DNA of 64,000 nt, from NCBI GenBank assembly GCA_003550325.1, contig QKWP01000668.1, positions 182,315 to 246,314 of the forward strand, written 5' to 3'. The DNA is from Gigaspora rosea (lineage: Eukaryota > Glomeromycota > Glomeromycetes > Diversisporales > Gigasporaceae). Below, one piece after another: positions 46,113-57,234 of this stretch. The number at the start of each line of letters is the position of its first letter. Within the stretch, counting starts at the first letter, position 1. Below the pieces are notes generated by a model that ran no database searches, was not told the DNA's origin, and saw nothing but the letters and a program-made list of their open reading frames with translations. Position numbers and translations under genes: made by a program.

Positions 46113-47145
46113 CAGTGTTGGAAATCTGTTTTGAAATTTATGTTCTCATGAGAACATGTTTATTTAATTTAATGTTCTCAAAAATTTTTTTATGTTCTCA
46201 ATTAGAAAAAAAAATTTTCTCTCTTTCTCTCTCTCTCTCTTTCTCTTTCTCTCTTTCTTTCTCTTCTCTCTTTCTTTCTCTTCTCTCTTTCTCTCTCTTT
46301 CTCTCTCTTTTTCTCTCTCCCTTATTCTTTTTCACTTTTTCTCCCTCTTTTTTCTTCTTCATTCTCTTTCTCACACTTATACTTTTATACTTTTAGTTAT
46401 TTTTATTTTAAATTAATATATTTAAAATTATTAATAAAAATATAATTTATTTAACAAACTATATAAATAAAGCTAAGTTATTAATAATAATAGATATAAC
46501 TTCATATGTATATTTTTTTAAAATTAATATTTTAGGTTTTTTGTATATTGTTGAAGATGTTATTGGCTTGGCTTAGCTTATATATTTAAGCTATTAACAT
46601 CTCTCAAATGTTTAAATAATAAGTAAGTATAATATACTATTCCTTTTTACTATAGTGAATTTATAGATTCAAAAATTTCTCACTATAAAATTTTAAAATA
46701 TAACACTAAAGTTTAAAATTATAATAATTAAAGATTTGTTAAGTAATTTTCTTATAAAAATTATCATCATAGTAAGTTTAGCTCTCTGAAATTTAAGATA
46801 TTATATGTATATCAAAAGGTTACATAATAAGAGCTATATTGCACCAAACTAGAAATAAATAAACCAATAAACTATATTATCTAAAATTTTTTATAATTCA
46901 AGAACAACTAAATTATTCTTTATTTCAACTAACTAACAATTAAATATTATGAGCTTAATTATTTTAAACTGCTATATTAATAAAAATAATTTTTTATTAT
47001 TTTATATATTTATATAGAGAACATATTATTCAAACTTAATGTTCTCAAAAAAAATTTAATAGAGAACATCTTAAATTTTGTAAATGTTCTCAGATTAAAA
47101 GTGATGTTCTCATGAGAACATGAGAACATAAGATTTCCAACACTG
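46113..47145. mobile_element. 1,033-bp hAT-like MITE with perfect 8-bp duplication
   Basis: CAGTGTTGGAAATC at the left and GATTTCCAACACTG at the right. TTCCAAAC flanks both ends (46105-46112, 47146-47153). Inside both ends are repeated GTTCTCATGAGAAC palindromes as in the 382-bp relative at 18723. A CT-rich microsatellite (46205-46380) lies inside and gives spurious Ser/Phe/Leu frames. Confidence 0.9.
46205..46380 (+). repeat. CT-rich microsatellite
   Basis: TTTCTCTCTC-type simple repeat in the hAT MITE. Reading frames over it are artefacts. Confidence 0.95.
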
Positions 47146-47479
47146 TTCCAAACCAGTGATTCCATGTTCAAATTCTTGGATAACAGTTGTTAGTTGTACT
47201 CCTTGCAGCCACTTGATTCTTCTTGCTCCAAATCCAATAATACATCCAAGAATCAATCCATAAATGAATAACTTATCCTTGGCTTACGCCAAGTGTTTGT
47301 TCTAAAACATGTACACCATCCCATTAGCTAATCACCTTAAACAATGCCAATTTGTTACCATACTGGTGTCACATTAAAAACTTCAGACCTAAAGGCAAAA
47401 TATGTCTCTAGTCGAGAAGCAATTGCATTAAACATTGAAAGAGTAATATGGAAGTGTCGCTGGAACGAATTATAGCCCT

Positions 47480-47970
47480 TATCATCGGTTAAGTATGTAA
47501 AACGTCAGTCCAGAATCCACTTGTTTTAGGTCCTGGTCGATATTGATTTGTTGTACCAAGCAAAGAAATTATTGATGGAATAGTTTAAGATATTCTCTGA
47601 ATGGTCTTTTCCCTACTCCTCCTTCTTCCGCATTGATTTATTTAATAATGTTAAATTTGATTTCTTACTCGTAAATTCATAGTTGATGAAAGTTTTTCCA
47701 CGATTACTCAATGCGAATGCATTATTTGGTTCAATCTCCAACAATTTATTCAAATCTGCAAGCGATTCTTTATGAATTCGTTGTTATATGAGTAAAGGCT
47801 AAGAGATGGTAAGCATCTGTAATTATTTTTCGGGTCTCCTCATATTTTTTATTTTCCATGAAACTTGTAGTATTAGGAGTAAAATAGTAATTCGTTGATG
47901 TTGATAATGAGGATCCATAGATCACTTGAGCGATTTCATTGAATACCCAATCAATTGCAAATTTTGCCAA
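47480..47970 (-). pseudogene. TPR-type protein remnant
   Basis: Minus-strand frame MAKFAIDWVFNEIAQVIYG...YEETRKIITDAYHLL, then after a one-base slip near 47772 a TPR unit SLADLNKLLEIEPNNAFALS (47690-47750). Further stops follow. TPR arrays of this type (LNKLLEIEPNNA) are common in Glomeromycotina kinase-linked proteins. Only one full repeat survives. A degraded member of the same signalling repertoire as the Sel1 and kinase genes nearby. Confidence 0.55.
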
Positions 47971-48104
47971 TCCAGGGATAAAAAAAAAAGATGGATTGTT
48001 GTAAAAGATGTAAATTGGAATGACAAACTCGCTTAATATTTTTTTTACTAATAAAATTTTTTGAAATATGTATAAAACTTTATCAAATTTACGTATAAAT
48101 TATT

Positions 48105-48338
48105 ATGATAAACAAAATTGACCCGCTTAAATTATTTTTCTCTAAGTTTAACTTATATCCCGACACTTTTGATCCATTGATTGAGGAGTTTGATCCATTG
48201 ATTGAGAAGCTTGAGAACGCTGTTTATGAAGTTCGTTTAACCGATCAAGGATATTTATCATTCAAATCAACAAGAAATAGAGGTCCATGCGTCCTTTTTT
48301 TTATCATAGAGTTGCATTTGTCGAAAAATTTTTATTAA
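48105..48338 (+). CDS. short hypothetical protein
   Basis: 77 codons, MINKIDPLKLFFSKFNLYPD..., with an internal duplication FDPLIEEFDPLIEKLE. The later part may read through an intron donor (AATAGAGGTCC). No family recognised; could be an exon of a decayed gene next to the TPR remnant. Confidence 0.3.
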   Translation: MINKIDPLKLFFSKFNLYPDTFDPLIEEFDPLIEKLENAVYEVRLTDQGYLSFKSTRNRGPCVLFFIIELHLSKNFY

Positions 48339-50369
48339 CTGATTGAAAAGTAATTGTTCATGCACTTCATTATCATTATCGTTCAAAATCATTGTAGCAT
48401 AATATTCGGAGAGCCCTTGTACTTAGTAAGGGGAATACTAATAGAGAACGAAGTGGTCATAATATGGAAATTGTGAAGGAGGGTATGGAAATGCTTTGAT
48501 AAAGTCATTGCGACAATAGGATCGACCAGAATTATGAAAGGGATTGTAGGTAATCACGTATAGCGAGCACTGTGATCAATGATCAGCGGCATGATAGAGT
48601 TAGTTAAATTAATTACGGGGTAAAATAGCAAAAGTGAGTAAGCGAATGCAATTAAATACTTATGTAATATAACATTGCGATATGTAATAATATAAATAAG
48701 AGAAATTGAAGAAGCGAAAGGGTTGGAAATAAAGAAAAGGATTGTTTGAAGTGAACGAAGTTAATCAAAGTGCGTGAAGTGAATTAAATAAGTGTTAATT
48801 GAGTCAATAAATCTAGTGGAAATGTTTGAGTTAGATATTAGAAACCATTGAGACTATTAACACTTTGACAATTATTACCAACGTCGACGAATTATTGCCT
48901 TATAACTTATGCGCAAAAATCTTTTGACGCAATTAAACAAGATACATTATTTGATTCAGTGTCTAAAATTCAAAAAAAAAATTTACTTGCACAGATTAAC
49001 AATTTTGTGTAACAGAAGTAATTTCAAGTAATTTTAATATGAAAATATATATGTACAGGAACATTTTTTCTTGCACATTAAAAAATTTACATGCACTGTG
49101 CATGCATGTGCAAGCCAATTTTTAAACCCTCTGTTTGATTATAGTAAATTTTGAAAAGAAAAAAACAGAAATTGGAAGTGTCGTAGATTGTTTTTCCTTT
49201 CATTGATCCATCGTTTTCTTTTTTTTTCGATTTGTTAAAACAATAATTGCCAAATGGTAATAAAGATGCTTGCTCAAGCATCAATTGAAATCAAATTTTA
49301 ATTAATCGTAATATTTGAGTACTAACATGATTATAAATTAATCACCTTGAGGAAGTTATGTAGCATATTTAAATCATATTATCATTCATGATATGAAAAA
49401 GACCGAAATAAAAAAAAAAATAATAAAGTAAAGCACTTGAAAAGATGATCATTAAAAATCCAAGAATAATTCCGTAAATTCTCGAAATAATCTGAGCATT
49501 ATTGCAAATTAAAAGATCAGTTTTGAAACCTAAGTTTTTTATTGTCATTAACATATTTATTTATTGCATGGGCGCATGAACATAGTTTCGAAATTGATGA
49601 TGTAATTTTAGAGGCATGATTTTACCTTGGGTTCTATTTTATTCAAAATAAAATAAATTTAAAATCTTGTAATTTTAATTAAGTAAAACTTGATCAATAA
49701 TAGATATGTACTCCGCAAAAATTTTATTGTCAATTAATTACACCTTAAGAATTTACATTTAATTTTTTTATTTTGGCAATGTTATTTGATAAATTAAGTG
49801 CTCTTTTTAAAGGTTTTCGCCTTTTTCGTGCACTCATTACAGTTGAATCAATATTTCTTTAGTTTTCTTCGTTGAACAGATGCTGGTTGCACTCAGTACT
49901 TGGCACCATTTCGTATCAATTCAGCTTGTGTGACAGAATTCCTTTGATAGAGATAAGAAGCCAGCTTTCTATTTGACAAGGATTCAGCTTTTTCATATCC
50001 TTCTTTACAGTAAATTTCAATATATTTATTTCAATATTTAATTTACTTATTTTTTTCAAAAACATATTATTGCTTAATCTATTACATTAATGAAGATTAT
50101 AATTGATTATTGGGATGTTTAATGCTGGGGTATTATATCTCAAAATCTTCTAAGTCAAGAATCTGAAAACCTTACGAAGTTAAAATTTGAACCATATATA
50201 TTGCCCATCTTAATATCTAATTACACCCTATCACTAAATTTTAATAAAAAGATAGAGGCGTATATCAATATTCCCGATGTCAACATAATATGTTCTTTGT
50301 TGACTTAAATAAATTAATTGTTAATTAAAAAATGAACTATTATTAACAAAAAAAAAAAATTTAAAGTTT
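48339..50369. other. mostly empty, two weak minus-strand frames
   Basis: Two short minus-strand frames, 49087-49284 (MLEQASLLPFGNYCFNKS) and 49369-49554 (one hydrophobic helix, IIFSSALLYYFFFYFG), could be exons of one small membrane gene, but I cannot join them with good splice sites. The rest is AT-rich and silent. Confidence 0.3.
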
Positions 50370-53300
50370 CTAATTTAAAAGATTAGCAGCATCAACCCAT
50401 AACAAGCTAGGATCCCTGGCATTACTCTCATTATAGTAAAGTCTATAATCAGCAGGTTTAAATAAATATTCTAATACACCTGTTGTGATATTATCATTGT
50501 TAAAATCATAAGCTTCTCTTATAGTAAGAATAAGTGCATTAATCTCCGGAAGATCAGGAGTCTTATCACCAGCTGAATATGCAAACGCATTAGTCGATGT
50601 AATAGAGCCACCAGGATTTGTGGAAAATGACATCGGGGTGTCAAGGAGACCACCAACGGCAATTGTTTTAACTTTATAAAATTTAGAAAGAAACAAGGTA
50701 AGTAAAGCACACTTGTCTACACAAAATCCATTAGTTATGATTATTATATCATCACTAGTCCATCGAAAAGGGGATGTACGATTAAGTATTTGCAATTCAT
50801 CAGGGTATAAAGGATTAAGGTGTAAGCTAGAAGTTAGGTTTGTTAAAGGTCCTATAAATTCACTAGCATTCTTAAAGGGTTCACCAGAAGGAAATGACAA
50901 ATAAGAATATGGATTATAGAAATCGAATTCATCAGAATGTGTGTCAAAATTCTTTTTTATTACTGGAATAGAAAAATTATTAATATTTATACTCGTTGGA
51001 AAAAAGTATGGTTTTCTTGATTGAAATAGCAATAAAGTTGTGAATATAGATACAGATGTATCATCACCACCAATATTATTTGACATATCTAAAATAAGCT
51101 ATCAAAAATATAAATAAAAAAAAGTAAATACAAAAGTAAGTACAGTATATAACATATGGGGTCTTTGCCTTGAAAATAGGGTTCCGAGGTCCCTCCAACC
51201 AAAAATGAGATTTTTGCTTAATATTAATCTATAACATACAAAGATTATTTTGTACAAATTTTATTACCTGTTATCTTATTAAAAAATTGCGTTATTGAAG
51301 TCCGGATCTTTTGACTAAATTTGGCGGGAAAATCCGCCGAAGATCTAAAAATAGAATGTAAAATGATCGACATCTCGGATAAATATTTAACCGATATTTT
51401 CGTACTACCAACATTTTTGCCTTGAAAATGACCCTACGAAGCTTCGTTACACAAATTTACTGATTATCCAATGAGAATAAATTCCGCCGTCATGTGTTAT
51501 TACTTTCCCTTGATCTTGCTATAAATTGCTGGCTCTCATATCCGGGTATTTACATTGACTAGAGATGTACCCGGGTATTTGTTTTTTATATTTTTTTTTC
51601 ATTTCATTTTGCCTAGGGAATCGATCCGTAATCCGACCATCTGAATTGATCCTTAAATATAGATAAATTTAAATATCCAGTTCAGAGATTTTTATTCGGA
51701 TTTGTCAAAGAACTTAAATAACGGACATAAGGGTGTTCTCAAAGCTAGCTTTATATCTAATCTGACACGGATTCAATCCGGATTTAATAGAATCCGGATG
51801 ACCTGTCAAAGATAGGATCGAATCCCTAGTTTTGCCATTCTTTTAAATTTTTTTTTTTACCCATAATGTGTTTCTCAAGACAGAATTGGAATATTACCAG
51901 TGCATAAGCTCTTAAATATTTCTTGGATATAAATAAGTCGCGGTTTATTGCAAAAATTTGGCGGCCTTGTGATTTTTATTGAATCTAATTGTAAGATCAG
52001 AAGTAAAAAAGTAAAGACGAAAAAAAAACCAGAAATCGCAAAAGTTTTCAGCACAAAAATTTAGTTATATTCATTCTACTTTGGATTAATGCGAACATTG
52101 ATTTTTAGCCGAAAATTGATATGTTATTGTTATTGGATTAGTCACGGGACCGTCGAGTTTTTGCGGCATCACTTTTTCACTCGTAATTTTACTCAGTAAA
52201 ATACGAATTTAAAATCTAGCATATCAGAATAACTCTATGGGAAAAATTGCAACTTAAAAGCAAACACAAGCATGAATTAATGAGTGGCATTTGAGAACGG
52301 CCTAAATTAGTTCTATTGTATGTCTAATTTAGCTACAGCACAAAGCATGGAATAATGTATCGAAGTAATATGCATGTAGTTCGAACAAGTAAGTGGTAAA
52401 AGTGTCGTTATATCTGTATTTATACGTGACGATGGTATTAACTATTATATACAATATATCATGTTAACTTAGTTGAATATCAATTAACATTTGTATTTTT
52501 AAAAAGATTTGACTATTCAATTTCTAAAGATTTATTGTACTGTACCAATTTTTTTCTTAAAAAAATGTCACAACCACCAACCGTCGATGATTTCAGACCT
52601 GTCTATAATTTAGTTGAATTAGAATTAGAAGATTATGAAGAAAATGAATTAGTTTTGGATACGATTCATGATTTAAAATCATTTTTTCAAAAGTCTAATA
52701 ATTGTACTTGTCGTACAAAACAGAAAGATCTTAGAACTTGTTTTGAAAAAGTAGGGTTTAAACGTTTTTTCGAGAGACATTTTGAATTAAAAGCTTTAGA
52801 AGAACGTGAGCTTGAACTTTTTGTAAAATCGCAATTAACATCATTTGAAATTAGTGATGAAAAAGAAAAAAATAAAACACAAAAACATACATATAGATAC
52901 AATTATAATTATTCTTTACCTCTTTGTAGGCCCGCATATTTAAAATTATGTGGGATTAACGATTATTTACTTTCTACATTACAAAATCATTTACAATCAA
53001 ATGGTTTAACCGAACGTGTTCATGGAAATTCCAGACGTGCATCTAAAACTGAGTCTAGGGTTTTTTTAGACCTTAGCATAACATTACCAATTAAACAATT
53101 TCTAGTGCAATATGGAACGATTCACGGGTTTCCTTCTCCATTACGGCATCAAGATGATTCTGGGGTTTTTATTTATCTCCCTACTGGCCAAACCTACAAT
53201 TCGGTTTATAATGAATATAAAAAAAATTTTTATCTTACCCATAATGAATCAGAAAAAATTATTTCTTATTTCACGTTTAGAAAATTATGGCTCGAGATGG

Positions 53301-56300
53301 TTCCTAATCTTCGATTTCAGCCACGCGCAAGTGATCTTTGTGAGGTTTGCACCTCTTTCAAAGCTAAATTGTTGGTCGCCAAACAGAATGTTGATGAGTA
53401 TAATAAAGTTCAAGCCGAATATAATGAACATAAAGAGGCTGCAGATCTTGAAAGAAAACATTATAATAACAATATTGAAGAGAGTAAAAATAACCCGGAT
53501 ATTGCACATATTTGTTACGATTGGGCGCAAAGTGTTCATATACCATATTCGCCGCAACAAGTTGGTTCACTTTATTTTAAATCTCCTTTTTCTGTAAATA
53601 TTTTTGGTGTTTGCAAAACGGGAGAACAAAATTATCAATTAAATTTTTTAATTGGTGAAAACGAACTTCCTGAAGGAGTCTCGAAAGGTGCTAATACTAC
53701 GTTGAATATGGTCTATTACTTTCTTCAAACCAGAAGAGCAAAAAAATTAAGAGTAACTTGTGATAACTGTAGCGGTCAAAATAAAAATAATTTATCACTT
53801 TGGTTTTGGTCGTGGCTATGTTCATTAGGTTGGTATGAAGAAGTTATCATTAATTTTATGATTCCCGGGCACACGAAATTCATTTGCGATTCATTTTTTG
53901 GACAAATTAAAAAAGTTTATAGAGATAATCGCATTAATACTATTGATGATATAGAAACTATTGTAAATAATTCATCAAAAGGAAATAATGCGATTCAATA
54001 TAAAAGTGGTACGGGATTGGTTTGGCATGATTTTAGTTCTTTTTTTAAAAATAACTTCAAATCTTTACCGAATATAAAACAATACCATCATTTTCGATTT
54101 AATAGTTCAGAAGTTGGAAAAGTTTATGTCTCAAAAAAATCAGGTGGTGAAGAAATTTCCTTTCAATTATTACATAGTAATAGTTTTGATAAAAATGGTC
54201 AATTAAATACTATTCCTCCCGTACCATTATCAAGTGATCGAAAAAAATATTTATATACAAAAATTCGTCAACATGTTGATGACCCCTACAAAGACATTCT
54301 TTGCCCGCAACCTTAAAATAAAAAATTTTTTAGTTATAAATACAAGATTCTCTTATTCAATATAAAAACATACACGGACGATTCCCTTCTGCTATTGAGT
54401 GATCAACGCAATACTATACTTTCTAGTATCATATAAAATTTTTTTTAACCATTAACCAAATTTTAGCAATTCTTTAGCGCAAAGCTACTTAACTCCTAGC
54501 CTTTTCTTATTCATCTCTTATTCCGGCAGGCTACTTAAATTATATATCTTGGAGTAAGAAATCAGCACAACTAGTATAAAAGTCAGGTTAGAAAAAACAT
54601 ACATTGATCGATAAACCGATCGATCGATCGATCATGTGACCATAACTAGGCCTATTGTATATTCAAACAATGAAAGATAACCTCCAATACCCCAATACAA
54701 TACAGAGGTATGTGTTTTATCGATTATTTTAGTATTTTCTTGGAATAAAAGCAAAAAGTAACTCTTTTCTTTATTCTTTTATGTTCGTTATATGCATACA
54801 TTTGACTCCCAAATTAATTATGTCAAAATTTATTGATTTCCAAATTACGTCAAATTTTATTATACTATATTTGACTTCCACATTAATTACGTAATAAAAT
54901 ATAAAATCAATCATACGGTTTTTACTTACATATTCACAAATTACATCATGATTACGTGAATAATTAATAGATAGTGCACGTGTTCATGAGATCATACCTT
55001 TAAACGTGAATTCAACCCAACTTCAATAAGTATTCCTAACATTCCCATCTTTTAAATTAAGCTCTTCAATCGTTATTCCCTATACAATGTATTTTAACCC
55101 AATTTTTCGTCCTAGGACCGATTTTCTCTGTGACACAGTTTCAGGTGTAGCGATGCTAATAAAACTAGTGGTTAGTCTATAGAATACGGTAATTATTTGA
55201 TGGCTATCTTGATATAAAAAAAGTGCATAAATAACACTAGTAATATTTAATAAATTCGCCATTTAACATGGCGAATTTATTAAATTTTACCAGTGTAAGT
55301 AAAAAAAATTATTTTCTTATTTTTATATTATAGCATTAATTGATTTTAATTGGTTAATTTATGCCCGGCATAAATGCACCCTGAAATCTGCAAAGATCGA
55401 CGATCAGCATATCTAAAATTAGCAGCAAATCAAATTTAGGTTGTTTTGGTTACACAATCTTCAATCATTGTTTACTCAAAAAAAATTTTTATTGTCGTAG
55501 GGTCATTTTCAAGGCAAAAACCTCATATGAGGTCTTTGCCTTGAAAATCAAGTTATGGAAACATATAATTTACTATGTCTCATAACTTAATTTTCAAGGC
55601 AAAGACCCCATATGTTAGTACTATTATTTAATTTATTTAATTTTTACCTTTTCTGTATTTAATTGATTTAATTTCCCAAGACCATAAGCTAGTATTGGCA
55701 TATAGTCATCGTATTCGTCAGGAATTACTGCGACACCAACTTTTCCGTCATTTATTAAGTAAAAATTATCAGCCACTGGTTCCGCATGTTCGATATTCAA
55801 CTTTATATTATTTTTATTTCCTAATGCTGAAGCTTTAAACCTATAACTTGATGTTGATTCTGTAGGTTTATCTCCTGATTTTATTTTTGCTGAATTATTT
55901 CTAATATCAAAGCAAAAGTTTTCAAAAGCAGTATTAGTAAATGCAACACTCCATTTTCTTGTTAATGTATAAGATTTTTCTGGACATTTTAAATTATATG
56001 TAACATTAGAGGTTTCAGGGAGATCTTCTCTTAAAGTAAATAATTGCGAAAAAGTTCCTATACTAGGAGCCAAAGCCATGTTGAATCGAACTCCTAAATC
56101 TTTTGAATATGCAATATTATCATTTGCAAAATCAATTATTGTTTGTAATGCCGGCTTTCCATCGATTTCAGTAACTTCGCAGTCATTATTTGATGGATCT
56201 AATTTATCGTCAAAAACCTATTGATAAATAAAGATATTCATTAATAATATTATATAATTAACATTCAAACAATACAACAATAGGATATACAAGTAATTCT

Positions 56301-57234
56301 CGATACAAAAGGTGTCACTTTAATAATAAAAATTCTAATTTACTATTAAGAGTTCATTAATAATTTTCTTATATAGTATTGAATATATTTATTACAAATT
56401 GTTTTCTTTTATCGAGGATTTCTTATATATAGAGTTACTTATATAATATCTAATCATATAATTACCTTAATTATCTAACATATTCACAATTGATTAAATA
56501 ATTCATAATAAAATTAATGATACGCATACATAAATGAATGACACTAATATCTGAAATTATTTACCTGTTTTTTTTTATTTTCATTATTGGTTGTGATCAC
56601 AGAGTATAAAGTTAAGTTTTGATCATAAATAAAATTCTGATAACAATTATTAAAATTTTGTGTATTTCCATCTTTTAATTTGGAAAGAATTTTTCTTAAA
56701 GCCGTCTAGTTAATTTAAACCTTTTACTGTTAATATTTTTTTTTAATAAATTATAAAATGTAATTAATTTTTTATAATGTACATACTACAAAGTCATGAT
56801 CTGATTTGAAAGTTTCTTTACGTAATGACTCTAATTCTTTTATTAGGTCTACAGGTTGATAAGTGAATCCCTTTGGTGGTTCTTCTTTGGCCTGATTAAG
56901 GAAAACATAATAATGTGATATGAAGTGTGACACAGCATCAATAGTCTTTGTTAAAAAAAAATAAAAAATTAATATATTTAATTATTAAAATTTTCAATAA
57001 ATCAATAAAAATATTAATGATTACATCGGCAGCGAGTTTGGCATCAAAAGGAAAACTCTCAATACATTTCTTGGCATCATCATATTCAACTAATTTCTCA
57101 TTGTCGAATGCTTTAGATACATTTTGGCATTGCTCAGTCGGTTCTGATTTTGAAGGTGGCAAAATGATTGCTAGTAGAGCCACAAAGAGTATAAGGTATA
57201 TATTAAGTGTTGAATAAACTTGAGGTACTTTCAT
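50370..57234 (-). CDS. secreted S41-like peptidase, five exons, transposon in last intron
   Basis: Exons (minus): 57234-57025, 56945-56787, 56705-56565, 56217-55648, 51098-50370; all join in phase 0 and give 602 codons without a stop. The N-terminus MKVPQVYSTLNIYLILFVAL is a good signal peptide or anchor. The C-terminal exon begins LILDMSNNIGGDD, the S41 (tail-specific protease/CPAF-like) strand and glycine turn, and continues to WTSDDIIIITNGFCVDKCALL, the strand-plus-nucleophile region. In active relatives a Ser is expected between the two Cys; here the residues are V-D-K, so the product may be catalytically dead. Introns 1-3 start GTAATC, GTATGT and GTAAAT. The fourth (55647-51099) is 4,549 nt because a 4,464-bp transposon sits in it. 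Without the insert and one TA copy it would be 83 nt. Confidence 0.78.
52535..54316 (+). CDS. putative DDE-type transposase of an uncharacterised family
   Basis: 593 codons without stop or intron. A second ATG at 52565 (AAAAAATGTCACAACCACC) may be the true start. N-terminal part: Cys-rich NCTCRTKQKDLRTC, then a helical region and CRPAYLKLCGI (about 129-139), plus CEVCTSF (about 267), suggesting zinc binding. C-terminal half: HICYDWAQS (D about 328), RVTCDNCSGQNKNN (D about 410) and GHTKFICDSFFGQIKK (D about 452). These are three spaced acidic residues on strand-like segments, as in an RNase H-fold transposase. CDNCSGQNKN and GHTKF...D..FG are the signature of a domain found in many copies in oomycete, invertebrate and fungal genomes and usually left as unknown function (I believe DUF7869). 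Position between TIRs with a TA duplication supports a transposase role. Highly basic-acidic balance and intactness contrast with the decayed genes elsewhere. Confidence 0.75.
   Translation: MYCTNFFLKKMSQPPTVDDFRPVYNLVELELEDYEENELVLDTIHDLKSFFQKSNNCTCRTKQKDLRTCFEKVGFKRFFERHFELKALEERELELFVKSQLTSFEISDEKEKNKTQKHTYRYNYNYSLPLCRPAYLKLCGINDYLLSTLQNHLQSNGLTERVHGNSRRASKTESRVFLDLSITLPIKQFLVQYGTIHGFPSPLRHQDDSGVFIYLPTGQTYNSVYNEYKKNFYLTHNESEKIISYFTFRKLWLEMVPNLRFQPRASDLCEVCTSFKAKLLVAKQNVDEYNKVQAEYNEHKEAADLERKHYNNNIEESKNNPDIAHICYDWAQSVHIPYSPQQVGSLYFKSPFSVNIFGVCKTGEQNYQLNFLIGENELPEGVSKGANTTLNMVYYFLQTRRAKKLRVTCDNCSGQNKNNLSLWFWSWLCSLGWYEEVIINFMIPGHTKFICDSFFGQIKKVYRDNRINTIDDIETIVNNSSKGNNAIQYKSGTGLVWHDFSSFFKNNFKSLPNIKQYHHFRFNSSEVGKVYVSKKSGGEEISFQLLHSNSFDKNGQLNTIPPVPLSSDRKKYLYTKIRQHVDDPYKDILCPQP
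55244..55282. repeat. 17-bp-arm perfect palindrome
   Basis: AATAAATTCGCCAT and ATGGCGAATTTATT flank a 5-base loop, extended by TTT/AAA. Located in the 3' non-coding part of the transposon. Could be a transposase or regulator site, or a cruciform. Confidence 0.85.

Larger units (their letters stand above)
51152..55615 (+). mobile_element. 4.46-kb autonomous-looking TIR transposon in an intron
   Basis: Ends ACATATGGGGTCTTTGCC(TTGAAAAT) and its inverse at the right, about 26 bp perfect, with TA at 51150-51151 and 55616-55617. A second inverted pair, TTGCCTTGAAAATGACCC and inverse, lies inward at about 51414-51439 and 55495-55520. The last 94 bp (55522-55615) is itself a mini inverted repeat of the terminus. 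One intact gene inside codes for the likely transposase. Confidence 0.8.

Noticed and set aside
46079..46416. Ser/Phe/Leu-rich proteins
   Set aside because: Frames come from the CT microsatellite inside a MITE.
55080..55262. Minus-strand 60-codon frame in the transposon
   Set aside because: Overlaps the palindrome and has no protein-like features beyond chance in AT-rich DNA.
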